A DNA stretch of 64,000 bases, taken from Gracilaria domingensis. Its lineage: Eukaryota; Rhodophyta; Florideophyceae; Gracilariales; Gracilariaceae. Below the pieces are notes generated by a model. It saw nothing but the letters and a program-made list of their open reading frames with translations. It did not search any database and was not told the origin of the DNA. The stretch's first letter is position 1, and every line of letters starts with the position of its first letter. The stretch covers positions 1 to 64,000 of the forward strand of contig VCMS01000271.1 in assembly GCA_022539475.1 (NCBI GenBank), in the 5' to 3' direction. The translations under genes and the position numbers were made by a program. Shown piece by piece: positions 20,879 to 30,660 of this stretch.

Positions 20879-21559
20879 ATGAACACTGCTCCCAGCTCAC
20901 GTAAGTCACAAGCCCCGCGTTCTGGATTTGAGGAGAACAACCCACGCCCTCTCAAACGGCATCGTCGCTGGTGTGACACTGTTGAACGCTTTGCGCTCGC
21001 AAATGGAATTGAAACCGATAGCCATCGCCTGTCGCAGCGTCAGAAACAGGTTGACTACGGGAAAAACACGCTCGCGTACGACCGTTTCATCGCCGCTTGC
21101 CCTCGTGAACAGCGCAAAAAGGGTGACCCTATGACACCGCTGATTCGCCAAAAATGCTCTAAGCGTTCGTTTATGGGCCAGGTAACTTCTTGGAAGAAGA
21201 AGGTCTATGCATACGTAGCTGAACTAGACAAGGCGGCAGGGGAAGGAAACCCGCCAGAAATTGACGAAGAGTTTAAGCTGGACGGCGGTGCGGGGGCGCG
21301 AAAGATATCAGAGGGAACAACATGCAACGCTCCAGCAGAACACGGAAGCTATGCTGCGTCAACTGAACGCTCGACAGAGGCGGTTACCGACGATGGTGAG
21401 GTTGATCTGAGCGATCTTGATGATATTGAGCTAGACGACCAAGGGAACGTTGTTTCAGCAAACGGCGCAGCCCCGACATGTGCGACCACTTCGCATCATC
21501 TTGGTAGCAAAAAGGATGAAGTGGCCTCTCCCTCCATTTTCACACCTTACGAATTATGA
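20879..21559 (+). CDS. SLBP: histone RNA stem-loop binding protein
   Basis: 226 residues. Residues about 53-107 match the SLBP RNA-binding domain: SQRQKQVDYGKNTLAYDRF, then TPLIRQKCSKRSF and SWKKKVYAY. SLBP binds the hairpin at the 3' end of replication-dependent histone mRNAs and directs their processing and translation. The TPNK motif of animal SLBPs is TPLI here, keeping the threonine that is phosphorylated in animals. The N-terminus is basic, and the C-terminus (residues 175-200) is acidic (VDLSDLDDIELDD). It stands alone with an E2F-like site in front, fitting S-phase expression. It implies that this organism's histone mRNAs end in stem-loops. Confidence 0.9.
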   Translation: MNTAPSSRKSQAPRSGFEENNPRPLKRHRRWCDTVERFALANGIETDSHRLSQRQKQVDYGKNTLAYDRFIAACPREQRKKGDPMTPLIRQKCSKRSFMGQVTSWKKKVYAYVAELDKAAGEGNPPEIDEEFKLDGGAGARKISEGTTCNAPAEHGSYAASTERSTEAVTDDGEVDLSDLDDIELDDQGNVVSANGAAPTCATTSHHLGSKKDEVASPSIFTPYEL

Positions 21560-21745
21560 TGGGCCCTTGTATAGTCTCTGCAGTGCCCAAAAAACTATGA
21601 CCCGATGGCAGAGGTCCCTCCTTGCAAATTATGTAGAACAGCGTAGAATGTTGTCACATAGGACTGACTCGTTTCTCGTATCTTCCGCTTCTTACTACCC
21701 GTAGGAGAAACTATATCTTTTAAACCAAACAAAGCTCCGTGTATT

Positions 21746-22333
21746 CTACATCTCCATCGCATCTGTGTTCTGGGCCTCAGCCGGTTCTGATGTACCGCCG
21801 TTCAGCCCAATTTGCATCGAAAGTTGAGCATTGGCAGCCTTGCTATCCGGACTTGGTACGGCAATAGTAATAGGGGCACCACCGGCAGGCGGCGTCGGTG
21901 CCATACCTCCTATAAGACCAACCGGGGTGTTCGCAACGGGGCTCGGCATGTACGGTGGGCTGGGCGCTGTGGTAGGAACTCCAGACACTGGTTCACCGAA
22001 CGCCCTAAGAATGTGGGCTAGAGCACGATGCACATGGGCGGTTCTTTGCAAGGCAAGGTCGGCTTCGACAAGACGCAGCATCGTTGTGTTTTCCTGAGGC
22101 ACATCGCTTGTCAAAGATTCAATCTGAGAACGGAGAATGGCCTGAACTTCGTGTACATTGACGATGAACTGCTGCGCGTGCACGCTGGCAGAGGTAACCT
22201 CAGGAGCTTCGGTTTGTGATAAAGCGCGAACCGCTTCGGTTGCTTGAGTTAAGAAATTCAGCACCTTCTGTTCCGCGGCGTTCAGCCGCCTGAGCGATTC
22301 AGCTGTTGTCAACGACTGCTGCTGACCGACCAT
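21746..22333 (-). CDS. MED11: Mediator subunit 11-like
   Basis: 195 residues. The first 110 residues are two helices in the MED11 pattern: RRLNAAEQKVLNFLTQATEA, then HAQQFIVNVHEVQAILRSQI and a third helix with ALQRTAHVHRAL. MED11 pairs with MED22 in the Mediator head module and contacts general transcription factors. The remaining 80 residues are proline/glycine/alanine-rich and low complexity, longer than in animal MED11. It is divergent from the DUF1664 gene, sharing a 385-bp promoter gap. The match is by pattern only; another four-helix Mediator subunit is the main alternative. Confidence 0.6.
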   Translation of the reverse strand: MVGQQQSLTTAESLRRLNAAEQKVLNFLTQATEAVRALSQTEAPEVTSASVHAQQFIVNVHEVQAILRSQIESLTSDVPQENTTMLRLVEADLALQRTAHVHRALAHILRAFGEPVSGVPTTAPSPPYMPSPVANTPVGLIGGMAPTPPAGGAPITIAVPSPDSKAANAQLSMQIGLNGGTSEPAEAQNTDAMEM

Positions 22334-22718
22334 GTTGCGGGCCGCAACCGCCGAACAGCTTGGTCAACGCGGCTACCAGATCCTCACGACGAGCGATATG
22401 TCGGAATTGGCTTCAAAGCCTTTGATAGATACACATGTGAAGGGCATCGCATGTCACAGAGCACATGACATCCAATTTTCGGCGGTCCCAAATGCACTGG
22501 CATTTTGATGCTACCATTCGACACGTTTCCCAATCATCCGGCAGTACAGAGAATTTGCCGCAGATACAACTGTTCAAGGCGTCCGGCCGCCGCGGGGGAG
22601 TGAAAACCTGAAGAGTGCCGCGTCGCAGTCTTTAGAAAAGCTTCGCTTTCATCTCTGCCCCACCTTGGGACGCCTTCCGCGGGAGAACGCTAGTGTAACA
22701 TTAGCCCCATAGCGCGAA

Positions 22719-23678
22719 ATGGCGGCTCTTGGCGTCCGTTCAATCGCCCTCTTGTTCGGAGCAGGTTTTTCGGGCTCCTATGTTTACAACCATTTGGACA
22801 AAGCTCGTGGGATAGTAGCAAGAATTCTGCGCGAGGTGGAGGAAGGCGCTGATGCGAATACACAACTGCAGTCGAAGGGGCCTGCTGTTGACGCGGCGAA
22901 TGCGAACGTAAGTTCATCTCCACAATTAGAAGAATTGTCACGTCAACTTTCTTCACTGTCGCGGGAGGTGAGCCGTTCGCGCAGTGATCAGTTGCTGATA
23001 ATGCCCCCATCGTACAAAGGGTCTATTTCCACCATCACAGATATCTTTAACCTGATCGGGTGGGGAGTGGCGGCGGTGTCAATTGGTGGGATTGTATACT
23101 ATGTGGCGTATAGAAAGAAGTTCAAGCTCACCGATTTGGCGTGGGTCAGTCAAAGCACTTTTACGGGCACAGTGGAAGCCATGCAGAAAGGAATAACAAG
23201 AGTCAGCGGCGCCGTTGGGGCTGTCAAAAGAGAAATAACGCAACGATTGCGTGAGGTGGAAGGTCATGTCAATCGCGTTCAGGTCGCGTTGGCGGACCAA
23301 ATAGAGAGGGATGTCGGAGCCGTTAAGGACGGCGTAGCGGAGGTGGGCGATGAAGTTGCCGGTGTGAAGAGCGCTTTGGGTGATGTGAACCAGAGAATTG
23401 ATCAGTTGGACAACAAGATCGACTTTGCAACGAATGGCATCGTGGCTCTGGTCAAGGCATTGTCCAGTGTTGCGCCAGATCGGATAAAACCAGGGTCGCC
23501 GTTCTACGACCTAAAGAGGTTTGCGGATTTGTCAGACACTAACTCTGCGAATTCTGGAGTGCTTAGACATCGACTATCTGCTGGGGGTCTAAGGGGACTG
23601 CTAACTGGAGAGGACGGTGGCGACAAGGAGATTGCGGGGAAGCGACGATCGATGGATATGAAAAGCTCAATTTCGTGA
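22719..23678 (+). CDS. DUF1664-family membrane protein
   Basis: 319 residues. The layout is that of the plant DUF1664 family: an N-terminal hydrophobic segment (SIALLFGAGFSGSYVYNH), a coiled stretch, a second hydrophobic helix (IFNLIGWGVAAVSIGGIVYY, residues about 109-128), then a basic DLAWVSQSTF motif and a long amphipathic coiled coil built of V-x(3)-V and I-x(2)-L repeats (residues 150-240). The family is of unknown function, and organelle membrane location is likely. The N-terminus could be a mitochondrial anchor. A serine-rich tail follows. The family is typical of Archaeplastida, which supports the algal assignment. Confidence 0.65.
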   Translation: MAALGVRSIALLFGAGFSGSYVYNHLDKARGIVARILREVEEGADANTQLQSKGPAVDAANANVSSSPQLEELSRQLSSLSREVSRSRSDQLLIMPPSYKGSISTITDIFNLIGWGVAAVSIGGIVYYVAYRKKFKLTDLAWVSQSTFTGTVEAMQKGITRVSGAVGAVKREITQRLREVEGHVNRVQVALADQIERDVGAVKDGVAEVGDEVAGVKSALGDVNQRIDQLDNKIDFATNGIVALVKALSSVAPDRIKPGSPFYDLKRFADLSDTNSANSGVLRHRLSAGGLRGLLTGEDGGDKEIAGKRRSMDMKSSIS

Positions 23679-24064
23679 AGTCCTTTGTTATGGTTCTCAG
23701 CTTCCATGGCGCTTATTTACGATTTGCATGCATTGACGCTGCCAGTGCCCTTTACCCTTTGTACCCTTGGTACACTTGGTATTGTTTCAACGCGACCTAG
23801 ATCACTGCAATATAAAGCAGAAGGGTACTCAGAGCGCATTACTAACATTCTTCAGGGTCAATTAGCTCTTACAACCGCACGCACCCTACCGGGCAGTAGG
23901 GATTGTGCTACATCACCTCTAGTGCGTTTGTGGTTTATCCTTAGATGTGAAACCGGATGAAGTGATATGCTTTTTCTGTTTACCAGTTAGTTCTTGCGTT
24001 TTGCGTCTACTCAATGGTCATAACCCAATCCCCGCCAGTCAGTAGACAAATATGTACAATTTCT

Positions 24065-25824
24065 TCACGCAGAGTACTTCATGGTGCCCAAAATGGCTTC
24101 CACACTTCCTTTCAGAACCGTTAGCTTGTGACAGGCTTGTACTTCAAATCGGAGCTGCTTGAAAATATCATTCATAAGATTGTCAACCCGTCCCTCCCCT
24201 TTAAATTCAGAGCTATACAGATCCAGTATTGCATGCGTCAGATAAGAAAGGTATTCCGTATACGGGGGAGTGCGAATGTGTTTCCTGATCATGAGGAGCA
24301 ACGGTGTCAAATTCTCTACTGTCCTATCAGAGAGAGCTCCCTTCAAACAACCACGAATGATAAGTTCTTCAACAACACACACAACTACTTGCGGTTTTTT
24401 CGTTTCAACGGCGAGGTCCAGGGCTTCACCGAAATTAAAGCTCTTGAGACTCATGTCGTATTTGGCGAGCTTGGGTCGAGGGAGATATGTGATTAGAATA
24501 TCTTCATTGCTAGGCTTGGCGTTGCGGCCGCGGTCAAAGTAGCGCTGAGTGCCAGGACGGGGAGCTGCGCGATCCCCCCCTATTCTTTCAAAACCACGAC
24601 CCCAACCTTCGAATTCTCGATCTTTAAAAGGATCTTGTCGGAATGGCGCATGGCGTCTCGCTTTCAGCTTAGTATGAGCTCGTATCTCCAGCTTCCCATC
24701 TGCCATACCGGCCGCGTATCGTTTTCCTTCCGAACAAAGGTCGACAGACAAAATCGGAGATCTAAACGACATTAACCCCTGTGACTGAAAGTTAGATAAG
24801 TCATGAACTTTCACATATCCATCAAGACCACCAGTCAAAAACCTATTGCCCAGTACATCTGAGACACCGCACATTATACCCTTCGAATGTGGCTGCAAGT
24901 TGTATACCACACGTCCTCCTACGAAGAAATCCCAAACACGCATTTCGTTGCCTCCTATTGTGATTGCGCGGGCGCCACCTGGCAGAATGTGAACATCGGT
25001 AATAGCCGATGAGTGCTCTAACTCAAATATACACTCCTTCGTCCGCAGGTCATACAGGCGCGCCTTTCGGTCGGCAGAACCTGTCATCCATACGTGCATG
25101 GAAGCAGGTGATGATGCTTGAGCTTGCACGTAGTCAGTAGCTTCCTCGAGAACGAAGAGACTAGTAGCAGTGGCAAGATCCCAGACTCGGACCGTGTGAT
25201 CGTCCGAACCTGTGAGAACACGTAGGCCATCTGCACTAAACTTGGTGGTTCGAACTGATCTTCGGTAGGAAAGAAAAACAACAAAGCAAGTTAGCAAGGC
25301 TTGAAATAGGTGCAGGAAATACGCGTTGATCAGATAGGAGCGAAAGACAAATGATGAAAGTTTTCGTCAAGGTAGCTCTCAGAGTGAACTATGAAATAAA
25401 GTCGCATCACTTCAACGTTGAGTAGAAAGAAGAACAGCAGCTGCACGTACCCTTGATGAGCCTTGAAATTTCGCAGAACGGTACGATGTGCGACGTCAAA
25501 TACCTTGGCAGAGCCATCTGCACAGCCAGCTACCAACAGGCGCCCATCCTTCTTATAGTCCGGGCTATATGCCACATCGCGAAACGTGGTGAGACTCTTC
25601 CTAGTGTAGCCATCCAGCGGGTTGATCAAGGAGATGGAGAAATCGTGAGCGACCGCAAGCTCATACGGCTTTCGTGGAGAGAATTGCACGTGTGTCACGG
25701 CCTGGTCGTAGCGATGTGCCGCCACTTTCTGAACGTGCTTCCATTTGGTAAGCTGTCGCGGGTTAGCCAATTGCACGCGGGGCGTCTTTTTCTGCACCGG
25801 CAACGGAAGGAAAGACTCGGCCAT
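24065..25824 (-). CDS. UTP15: U3 snoRNP subunit UTP15 (two exons)
   Basis: Exon 1 is 25451-25824 and exon 2 is 24065-25259. The intron 25260-25450 (191 bp) has GTACGT...AG ends, and joining restores the WD repeat NFKAHQG/SVRTTKF. The start is ATG 25824 (MAESFLPLP). The N-terminal two thirds form WD40 repeats (VWDLATATS, VRVWD, VWDFFVG), and the C-terminal 150 residues match the UTP15 helical domain (LKSFNFGEALDLAVETKKP to the end). UTP15 belongs to the t-UTP/UtpA part of the small-subunit processome and is needed for rRNA transcription and early pre-rRNA cleavage. Divergent from RPA1, with only about 340 bp between the start codons. Confidence 0.9.
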
Positions 25825-25992
25825 GCTCGCGAGGGCTGCTGACCACGCCCTTAGCGGGCGCACCGCTGCACCAGACTCCGGTGACCAGAGGGATCAAAGA
25901 TGGCCAGCGGCACGACGGCGAAGCTCCGAGTCTTCCGTTGTGCACGTGATCCGGATCAAAATACATAAATGGATCGCCGGATGCAGAGACAG

Positions 25993-26004
25993 TTCCCGCC
26001 AAAA
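25993..26004 (+). promoter_or_regulatory. E2F/DP-type site between UTP15 and RPA1
   Basis: ttcccgccaaaa lies 158-169 bp upstream of the RPA1 ATG, in the short divergent promoter. It is almost identical in core (tcccgccaaa) to the site before SLBP. Confidence 0.45.
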
Positions 26005-26161
26005 CCAAACGCACCATATGCAAACAAAAGCGCAGCCGGAGGCACCGCGCCTCCGCCCCGAGAGAAGGCACTCGGCAACCGCGACCTCACACTAGCAGCG
26101 CCGCTCTCCTCCACGTTCCCCGCCACCAGCCCTGGCAACAGCTCCCGCCGCGTATTCCCCC

Positions 26162-28147
26162 ATGTCTCACCAGATGCAACTGACGCACGGCGCCATCGCC
26201 GAGATTCACCGCACCGGGAAGGCCACGGGCGAGCCGCTGCTGCAGGTGGTCGACCTCAAGCCCATCGCGCCTGCCAACGCCGCCAACGGTAACGCCCCTC
26301 GCTATCGCTTCTGTCTCAGCGATGGCGTCCACTTCATGCAGGCCATCACCGCCTCGCAGCTCACCAACCTCATCACCGATGGCCATCTCAAGTCGCTGTC
26401 GCTCGTTCGCGTCAAGGATTTCATCAGTAACAACATCAATAACAAGTGCATCCTCATCGTTCTCAACCTCACCGTGGTTTCGCAGATGCCCAACAAGATT
26501 GGAAACCCGGTAAACGCTTATGCCGCGCTCGGTCAGCATCAGAATCAACCAACCAATGGACCCATGCAGCCTCCCAGTGCACCTTCTGCCAATGGCAATG
26601 GAAGGCCTCCTTTCGCTCAGCAGCAGCCCGCACCCGGCGGCTATGGGGCAAACGGCTTCGGCGCCAACAAGGGCTATGGTCAGCAGCCTCAGAACCCCTT
26701 TTCTTCCGTTGGTTTTGGGGGCAACGGAAATCAGTGGAACGCATCCAATCCATACTCAAATAACGGCCCTGTCGTCAAGATGAACTCTGCTCCCACCAAC
26801 TTCTTCCGTCCAATCCAGACTATCAACCCTTACCAGAACGGGTGGACCATTCGTGGCCGTTGTACGTACAAGAGTGACCTACGTAAGTTCCAGAACTCCA
26901 GGGGAGAGGGACAGGTTATCAGTTTCGAGCTCACGGATGAATCTGGTTCTATTCGCATCACGGGCTTTACACAAAGGGCCCCCGAAATCCAGGAGAAAGT
27001 TCATATGAACCGTCTGTATAAGGTATCTCGTGGGCAGTTGAAGCAGGCGAATGAACGCTTCAATCGCTCCACTTCCAACTTTGAAATGACCTTGGACAAC
27101 AACTCTATGTTGGAAGAGATGAGTGATGACGGCTCTTTCATGCAGATCAAGTACAACTTCACCAAGATTGCTGAGCTTGAATCCATCGATGTCAAAGGCA
27201 ACTGCGACGTTCTTGGTGTCGTAACTGGAATTGGCCCTGTGTCAGAAATCACCATTCGAAGCACTGGTGAGCCATGCACCCGCAGAAGCATCACCCTCAC
27301 AGATGATTCCAAGGCGTCTGTGGAACTTACTTTGTGGCGAAAGCAAGCTGAAACGTTTCTCACAGAGGGCGACCTTGCTCGACATCCCGTGTTACTATTA
27401 CGGAATGCGCAACGTGGGGACTTTGGAGGTGTCTGCCTGAACGTTTCTCGCATGACTACAATTGAGAAGGATCCAGTCAATGTTCCGGAAGCCAATAAGT
27501 TAAGGGCATGGTTTGATGGTGGTGGTCTAGCCAATGTACATGTACAGTCGGTAACGGCTGGTCCTGGTGGCGGCGGTAAGATCACGGGAACCCGGAAGAC
27601 GCTTCAACAAGCTAAAGTGGAGGATGTCGACCCAGTTTTCTCCGCAGGAGGTGGCGGAAGTGGAGCTACTGCAACCTTCGTCACACGCGGAGTGGTTAGC
27701 TTCCTTTCGACGAAGAGTGATCTGTACTACCCTGGTGACCCTGAGTCCAAGAAGAAAGTTATTCAACAGGCCCCTGGGATCTGGTCCAGTGAGAGCTCAG
27801 GAAGGCAATTAACGGACGATGAAGTCGTATGGCGCTACATAGTAAGTATGAGGATCATGGATTGTTCGTCTTCCGAATGGGTGAGTGGATTTGATGAGAT
27901 TGGACAGGTCTTGTTTGGCCGCCCGGCGAACGAACTTCGCCTGCTACAGGAGAAAGACCCAGGCATGTACGAAAGTATTCTGGATGACGCGACGTTCCGA
28001 CCCCTGTTGATGAAAGTCCAAGTGAAGGAACGCACGTGGCGAGATGTACAAAAGATCCGGTATACCGTTTCACGTGTGGAGCTGATCGACTTCGCCGCGG
28101 AAGGCCATCAACTATTGAAGGAGATCGCTGCGTATGGGGTCATGTAG
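26162..28147 (+). CDS. RPA1: replication protein A large subunit (RPA70)
   Basis: 661 residues in the normal RPA1 order: N-terminal OB fold (1-110), a flexible Q/N/G-rich linker (110-210), DNA-binding domain A (starting INPYQNGWTIRGR), domain B (ending near 430), and the C-terminal domain C (from about 490) that contacts RPA2. It coats single-stranded DNA in replication and repair. The striking feature is domain C: the four zinc-ribbon cysteines of other RPA1 proteins are absent. The C-x(4)-C site reads YPGDPESKKK, and the CxxC site reads SSESS. Otherwise the length and domain C pattern (WVSGFDEIGQVLFGR to the end) are normal, so it is a diverged but complete protein. Confidence 0.93.
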   Translation: MSHQMQLTHGAIAEIHRTGKATGEPLLQVVDLKPIAPANAANGNAPRYRFCLSDGVHFMQAITASQLTNLITDGHLKSLSLVRVKDFISNNINNKCILIVLNLTVVSQMPNKIGNPVNAYAALGQHQNQPTNGPMQPPSAPSANGNGRPPFAQQQPAPGGYGANGFGANKGYGQQPQNPFSSVGFGGNGNQWNASNPYSNNGPVVKMNSAPTNFFRPIQTINPYQNGWTIRGRCTYKSDLRKFQNSRGEGQVISFELTDESGSIRITGFTQRAPEIQEKVHMNRLYKVSRGQLKQANERFNRSTSNFEMTLDNNSMLEEMSDDGSFMQIKYNFTKIAELESIDVKGNCDVLGVVTGIGPVSEITIRSTGEPCTRRSITLTDDSKASVELTLWRKQAETFLTEGDLARHPVLLLRNAQRGDFGGVCLNVSRMTTIEKDPVNVPEANKLRAWFDGGGLANVHVQSVTAGPGGGGKITGTRKTLQQAKVEDVDPVFSAGGGGSGATATFVTRGVVSFLSTKSDLYYPGDPESKKKVIQQAPGIWSSESSGRQLTDDEVVWRYIVSMRIMDCSSSEWVSGFDEIGQVLFGRPANELRLLQEKDPGMYESILDDATFRPLLMKVQVKERTWRDVQKIRYTVSRVELIDFAAEGHQLLKEIAAYGVM

Positions 28148-28276
28148 AATGCATAGTATACATACTTTACTCTTGACGCACTAGATACCACATGGCATAT
28201 GCAATTCATTAGCATGCGTCGCAAAAGAACCATAAAAGAATAAGCCCTTCTGACCTGACGCAATGAGGACTGCTTC

Positions 28277-29278
28277 TTACCTACCGCGTCGATCGTCGGG
28301 AAATGTTTGTATTAGAGACGGATCCTTTGGGCTCGGCCTCTCGGAGAAATAAGGGTGATTCAATGCCTCATCAGCAGAAATACGCTGTTCAGGGTCGTAC
28401 AGAAGCATCTTTTCCATAAGATCAAGGGCGTTCTCGCTAGTGCACAGTCTCTGTGTTGACGACCCTTTCCCGTCATAGAATTGATCGCGAAAGTTGCTCT
28501 CTCCATACCTCCGAAATGAGATCCGCCTTGCGTTCGGAAGTTTCGAGAAGCCATGCCAGCGTTCTTCAGATGGTGGACCGAACATTGCCGCAATTTTCCC
28601 CAGCTGATCCAATTCCCCGGCGCCCTGTAGAAGTGGTCGCAAAAGTATGAGCTCGGCAAAGATGCAACCGACAGCCCATATGTCAACGGCGGTTGAATAT
28701 ATGGTTGAACCCATGAGCAGTTCAGGCGCCCTGTACCATAATGTGACTACACCTTGTGAATACTTGGATAGGGGATCGCCGTAGTTACGAGCCAGACCGA
28801 AGTCACAAATTTTCAACACACCTCGACCACTAAGAAGCAAGTTAGACGGTTTAAGATCCCTGTGTAAAATCCAGTTGTCGTGAAGATGTGCAACACCCCG
28901 AAGCAACTGAAGCATGAGTGACTTGATCTCCGATGCGGAATATGGCCGTTTCATACGCTCCAGCAAACTCAGCAGATCATGTTCGGCGTATTCCATAACA
29001 AGGTAAATCTTGTCAGTCGTCGAGCCCACAACCACCTCGCGCAGATTGACAACATTCTCATGGTTAACAGAGAACAGAGTCGCGATTTCACGCAGCGCAG
29101 TTGTGGGAAATCCGCTTTTGTCATGGCCGAGTTTCACTTGTTTCAATGCGTAAATATTCCCGCTTTGTATGTCCCGCGCACGAAAAACACGGCCGTAGGC
29201 ACCTTCGTCAATGAAATTCAATCTTTCATAACACTCAACACTTCGACAGGGGACCTCTTTATCCAGTGGACAGGACAT
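28277..29278 (-). CDS. cyclin-dependent kinase, CDK11/CDK10-like
   Basis: 333 residues from ATG 29278 (MSCPLDKEVPCRSVE); an upstream ATG at 29347 adds 23 residues not seen in the family. All kinase motifs are present: glycine loop DEGAYGRVF, the alpha-C motif FPTTALREI (PITSLRE in CDK11), HRDLKPSN, DFGLAR, and the activation-loop threonine in VVTLWYRAPE. The lead-in CRSVE, the phrase VVGSTTDKIYLVMEYAEHDL and HLHDNWILHRDL are characteristic of CDK11 (PITSLRE) and its relative CDK10. CDK11 acts in transcription, splicing and cell-cycle control with cyclin L. The long N-terminal RS/E-rich arm of animal CDK11 is missing, as in CDK10, so the two cannot be separated here. Confidence 0.85.
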   Translation of the reverse strand: MSCPLDKEVPCRSVECYERLNFIDEGAYGRVFRARDIQSGNIYALKQVKLGHDKSGFPTTALREIATLFSVNHENVVNLREVVVGSTTDKIYLVMEYAEHDLLSLLERMKRPYSASEIKSLMLQLLRGVAHLHDNWILHRDLKPSNLLLSGRGVLKICDFGLARNYGDPLSKYSQGVVTLWYRAPELLMGSTIYSTAVDIWAVGCIFAELILLRPLLQGAGELDQLGKIAAMFGPPSEERWHGFSKLPNARRISFRRYGESNFRDQFYDGKGSSTQRLCTSENALDLMEKMLLYDPEQRISADEALNHPYFSERPSPKDPSLIQTFPDDRRGR

Positions 29279-29613
29279 TGCTGGACGATCTTTGAGATGC
29301 AGTCGAGAAGAAGAGCTTGCGTTGACAAGCACCACGAATAAATGCATTGACGATCAGCGTTTTTGCTGCACATTTCCAACTTGCTGGTTATTCATTCCTG
29401 GGAGCTCTCCGCTACCTGTAAACGTCACCGCAGAGGTCTTGGGATTAGGAAATCTATGGGGCTCGAAAATCATATATGACCCTAGTCGAACCATCCACAT
29501 AAGAGGTACTCGTCACCTTCATGGTGGACGAAACTCACAAAACGGGACCCACTCGTAGTCTTTGTAATTTCGGAAGGTTGTTCTCTATTCCTTGTGTGCG
29601 AAGGTATTGAACA

Positions 29614-30660
29614 ATGTCACATTCAACATGGAAACCAGCGTTTGTTTCTGCCGTACCCCTTATCACCCGCTCATCGCAACATGTTTCGAGCGGGCAAAAA
29701 GTACGCATGTCTACGTTGAATCCCGCGCGTACTGCCGTCATAACTGGCGCGTCTGGTGGTATCGGTGCTGCTACAGCACAAGGGCTTGTGAAAACGCTTC
29801 CAACTATAGAGCATCTTATATTGGCAGCACGGAACATAGACAAAGCCGAAGCAGTGGCGGAGCCTCTTCGAAGAGGAGTTTCCTCTAGGTCAGTGAAAGT
29901 TACTGTAGTTCCTGTAGAGCTTTCTAACCTGCAAAGCGTCCGCAAATGCTCCGAACTGGTTTCAAACGCATTGAATAAGCAACCGCTTGATTTGCTTATC
30001 AACAACGCAGGAATAATGGCCTGCCCTCTTCTCTACTCAAATATGAAAGGGAAACTCGGACGTGTTGAACTACAATACGCCACAAATCACTTATCCCACG
30101 CCGCCCTCACTACCTCACTGATCCCTCTTCTTGAAAAGAGCGATCACGGTCGAGCCATTTTTGTATCGTCTTTGGCCGTGCGCTTTGCATCGAAACGTAC
30201 CAGTGCCCCGCTAGTTGGGGAACGAGTTGAAGATGTTTTGCAGGACGGCAGCTACGAAAGATGGAGGATGTATGGTGAATCCAAGTTAGCGATGTCGATG
30301 TTCGCACGCGAACTTTCGAAGAGAACCAAAGTTCTATGTGTCAGCCTGCATCCAGGAGTAGTACAAACTGAACTTGCAAGATACCTTTTGCCGAAGTTTA
30401 TGCAGACTTCTCCTACAAGTGCGCCAGGAAAGCTTCTCGAAGCCATATCTAGAAGAGTGTTTGGCCTGAAGACACCTGAAGAAGGTGCCGAGCTCTCTGT
30501 CGAATTAAGTCAGAAGTCCGAAAAAGACCTTGACGATGGTATGATGTACCTAAAAACAGGACTCCAGAAGATTCCAATGCAATATCTACCAATACTTTGG
30601 AACGATGATGAATGTCAACGTCTGTACGAAGACACTATGAACTTCATCAATGCCATATAA
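29614..30660 (+). CDS. short-chain dehydrogenase/reductase (retinol-dehydrogenase/Tic32-like)
   Basis: 348 residues. The Rossmann motif TGASGGIG (residues about 44-51), NNAG (residues 130-133), a catalytic serine in FVSSLA and YGESK (Y-x3-K) make it an active NAD(P)-dependent classical SDR of the large RDH/WWOX/Tic32-like group. The substrate cannot be told. The first 31 residues are rich in S, H, T and basic residues with no acidic residue, which looks like a targeting peptide, and a second ATG at 29707 would give a cytosolic form starting exactly at the conserved domain. It follows the CDK gene divergently with a gap of about 330 bp. Confidence 0.85.
   Translation: MSHSTWKPAFVSAVPLITRSSQHVSSGQKVRMSTLNPARTAVITGASGGIGAATAQGLVKTLPTIEHLILAARNIDKAEAVAEPLRRGVSSRSVKVTVVPVELSNLQSVRKCSELVSNALNKQPLDLLINNAGIMACPLLYSNMKGKLGRVELQYATNHLSHAALTTSLIPLLEKSDHGRAIFVSSLAVRFASKRTSAPLVGERVEDVLQDGSYERWRMYGESKLAMSMFARELSKRTKVLCVSLHPGVVQTELARYLLPKFMQTSPTSAPGKLLEAISRRVFGLKTPEEGAELSVELSQKSEKDLDDGMMYLKTGLQKIPMQYLPILWNDDECQRLYEDTMNFINAI

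Noticed and set aside
23740-23960. Possible tRNA or small RNA after the DUF1664 gene
   Set aside because: No T-loop GTTCGAATC-type word with matching acceptor stem could be found.
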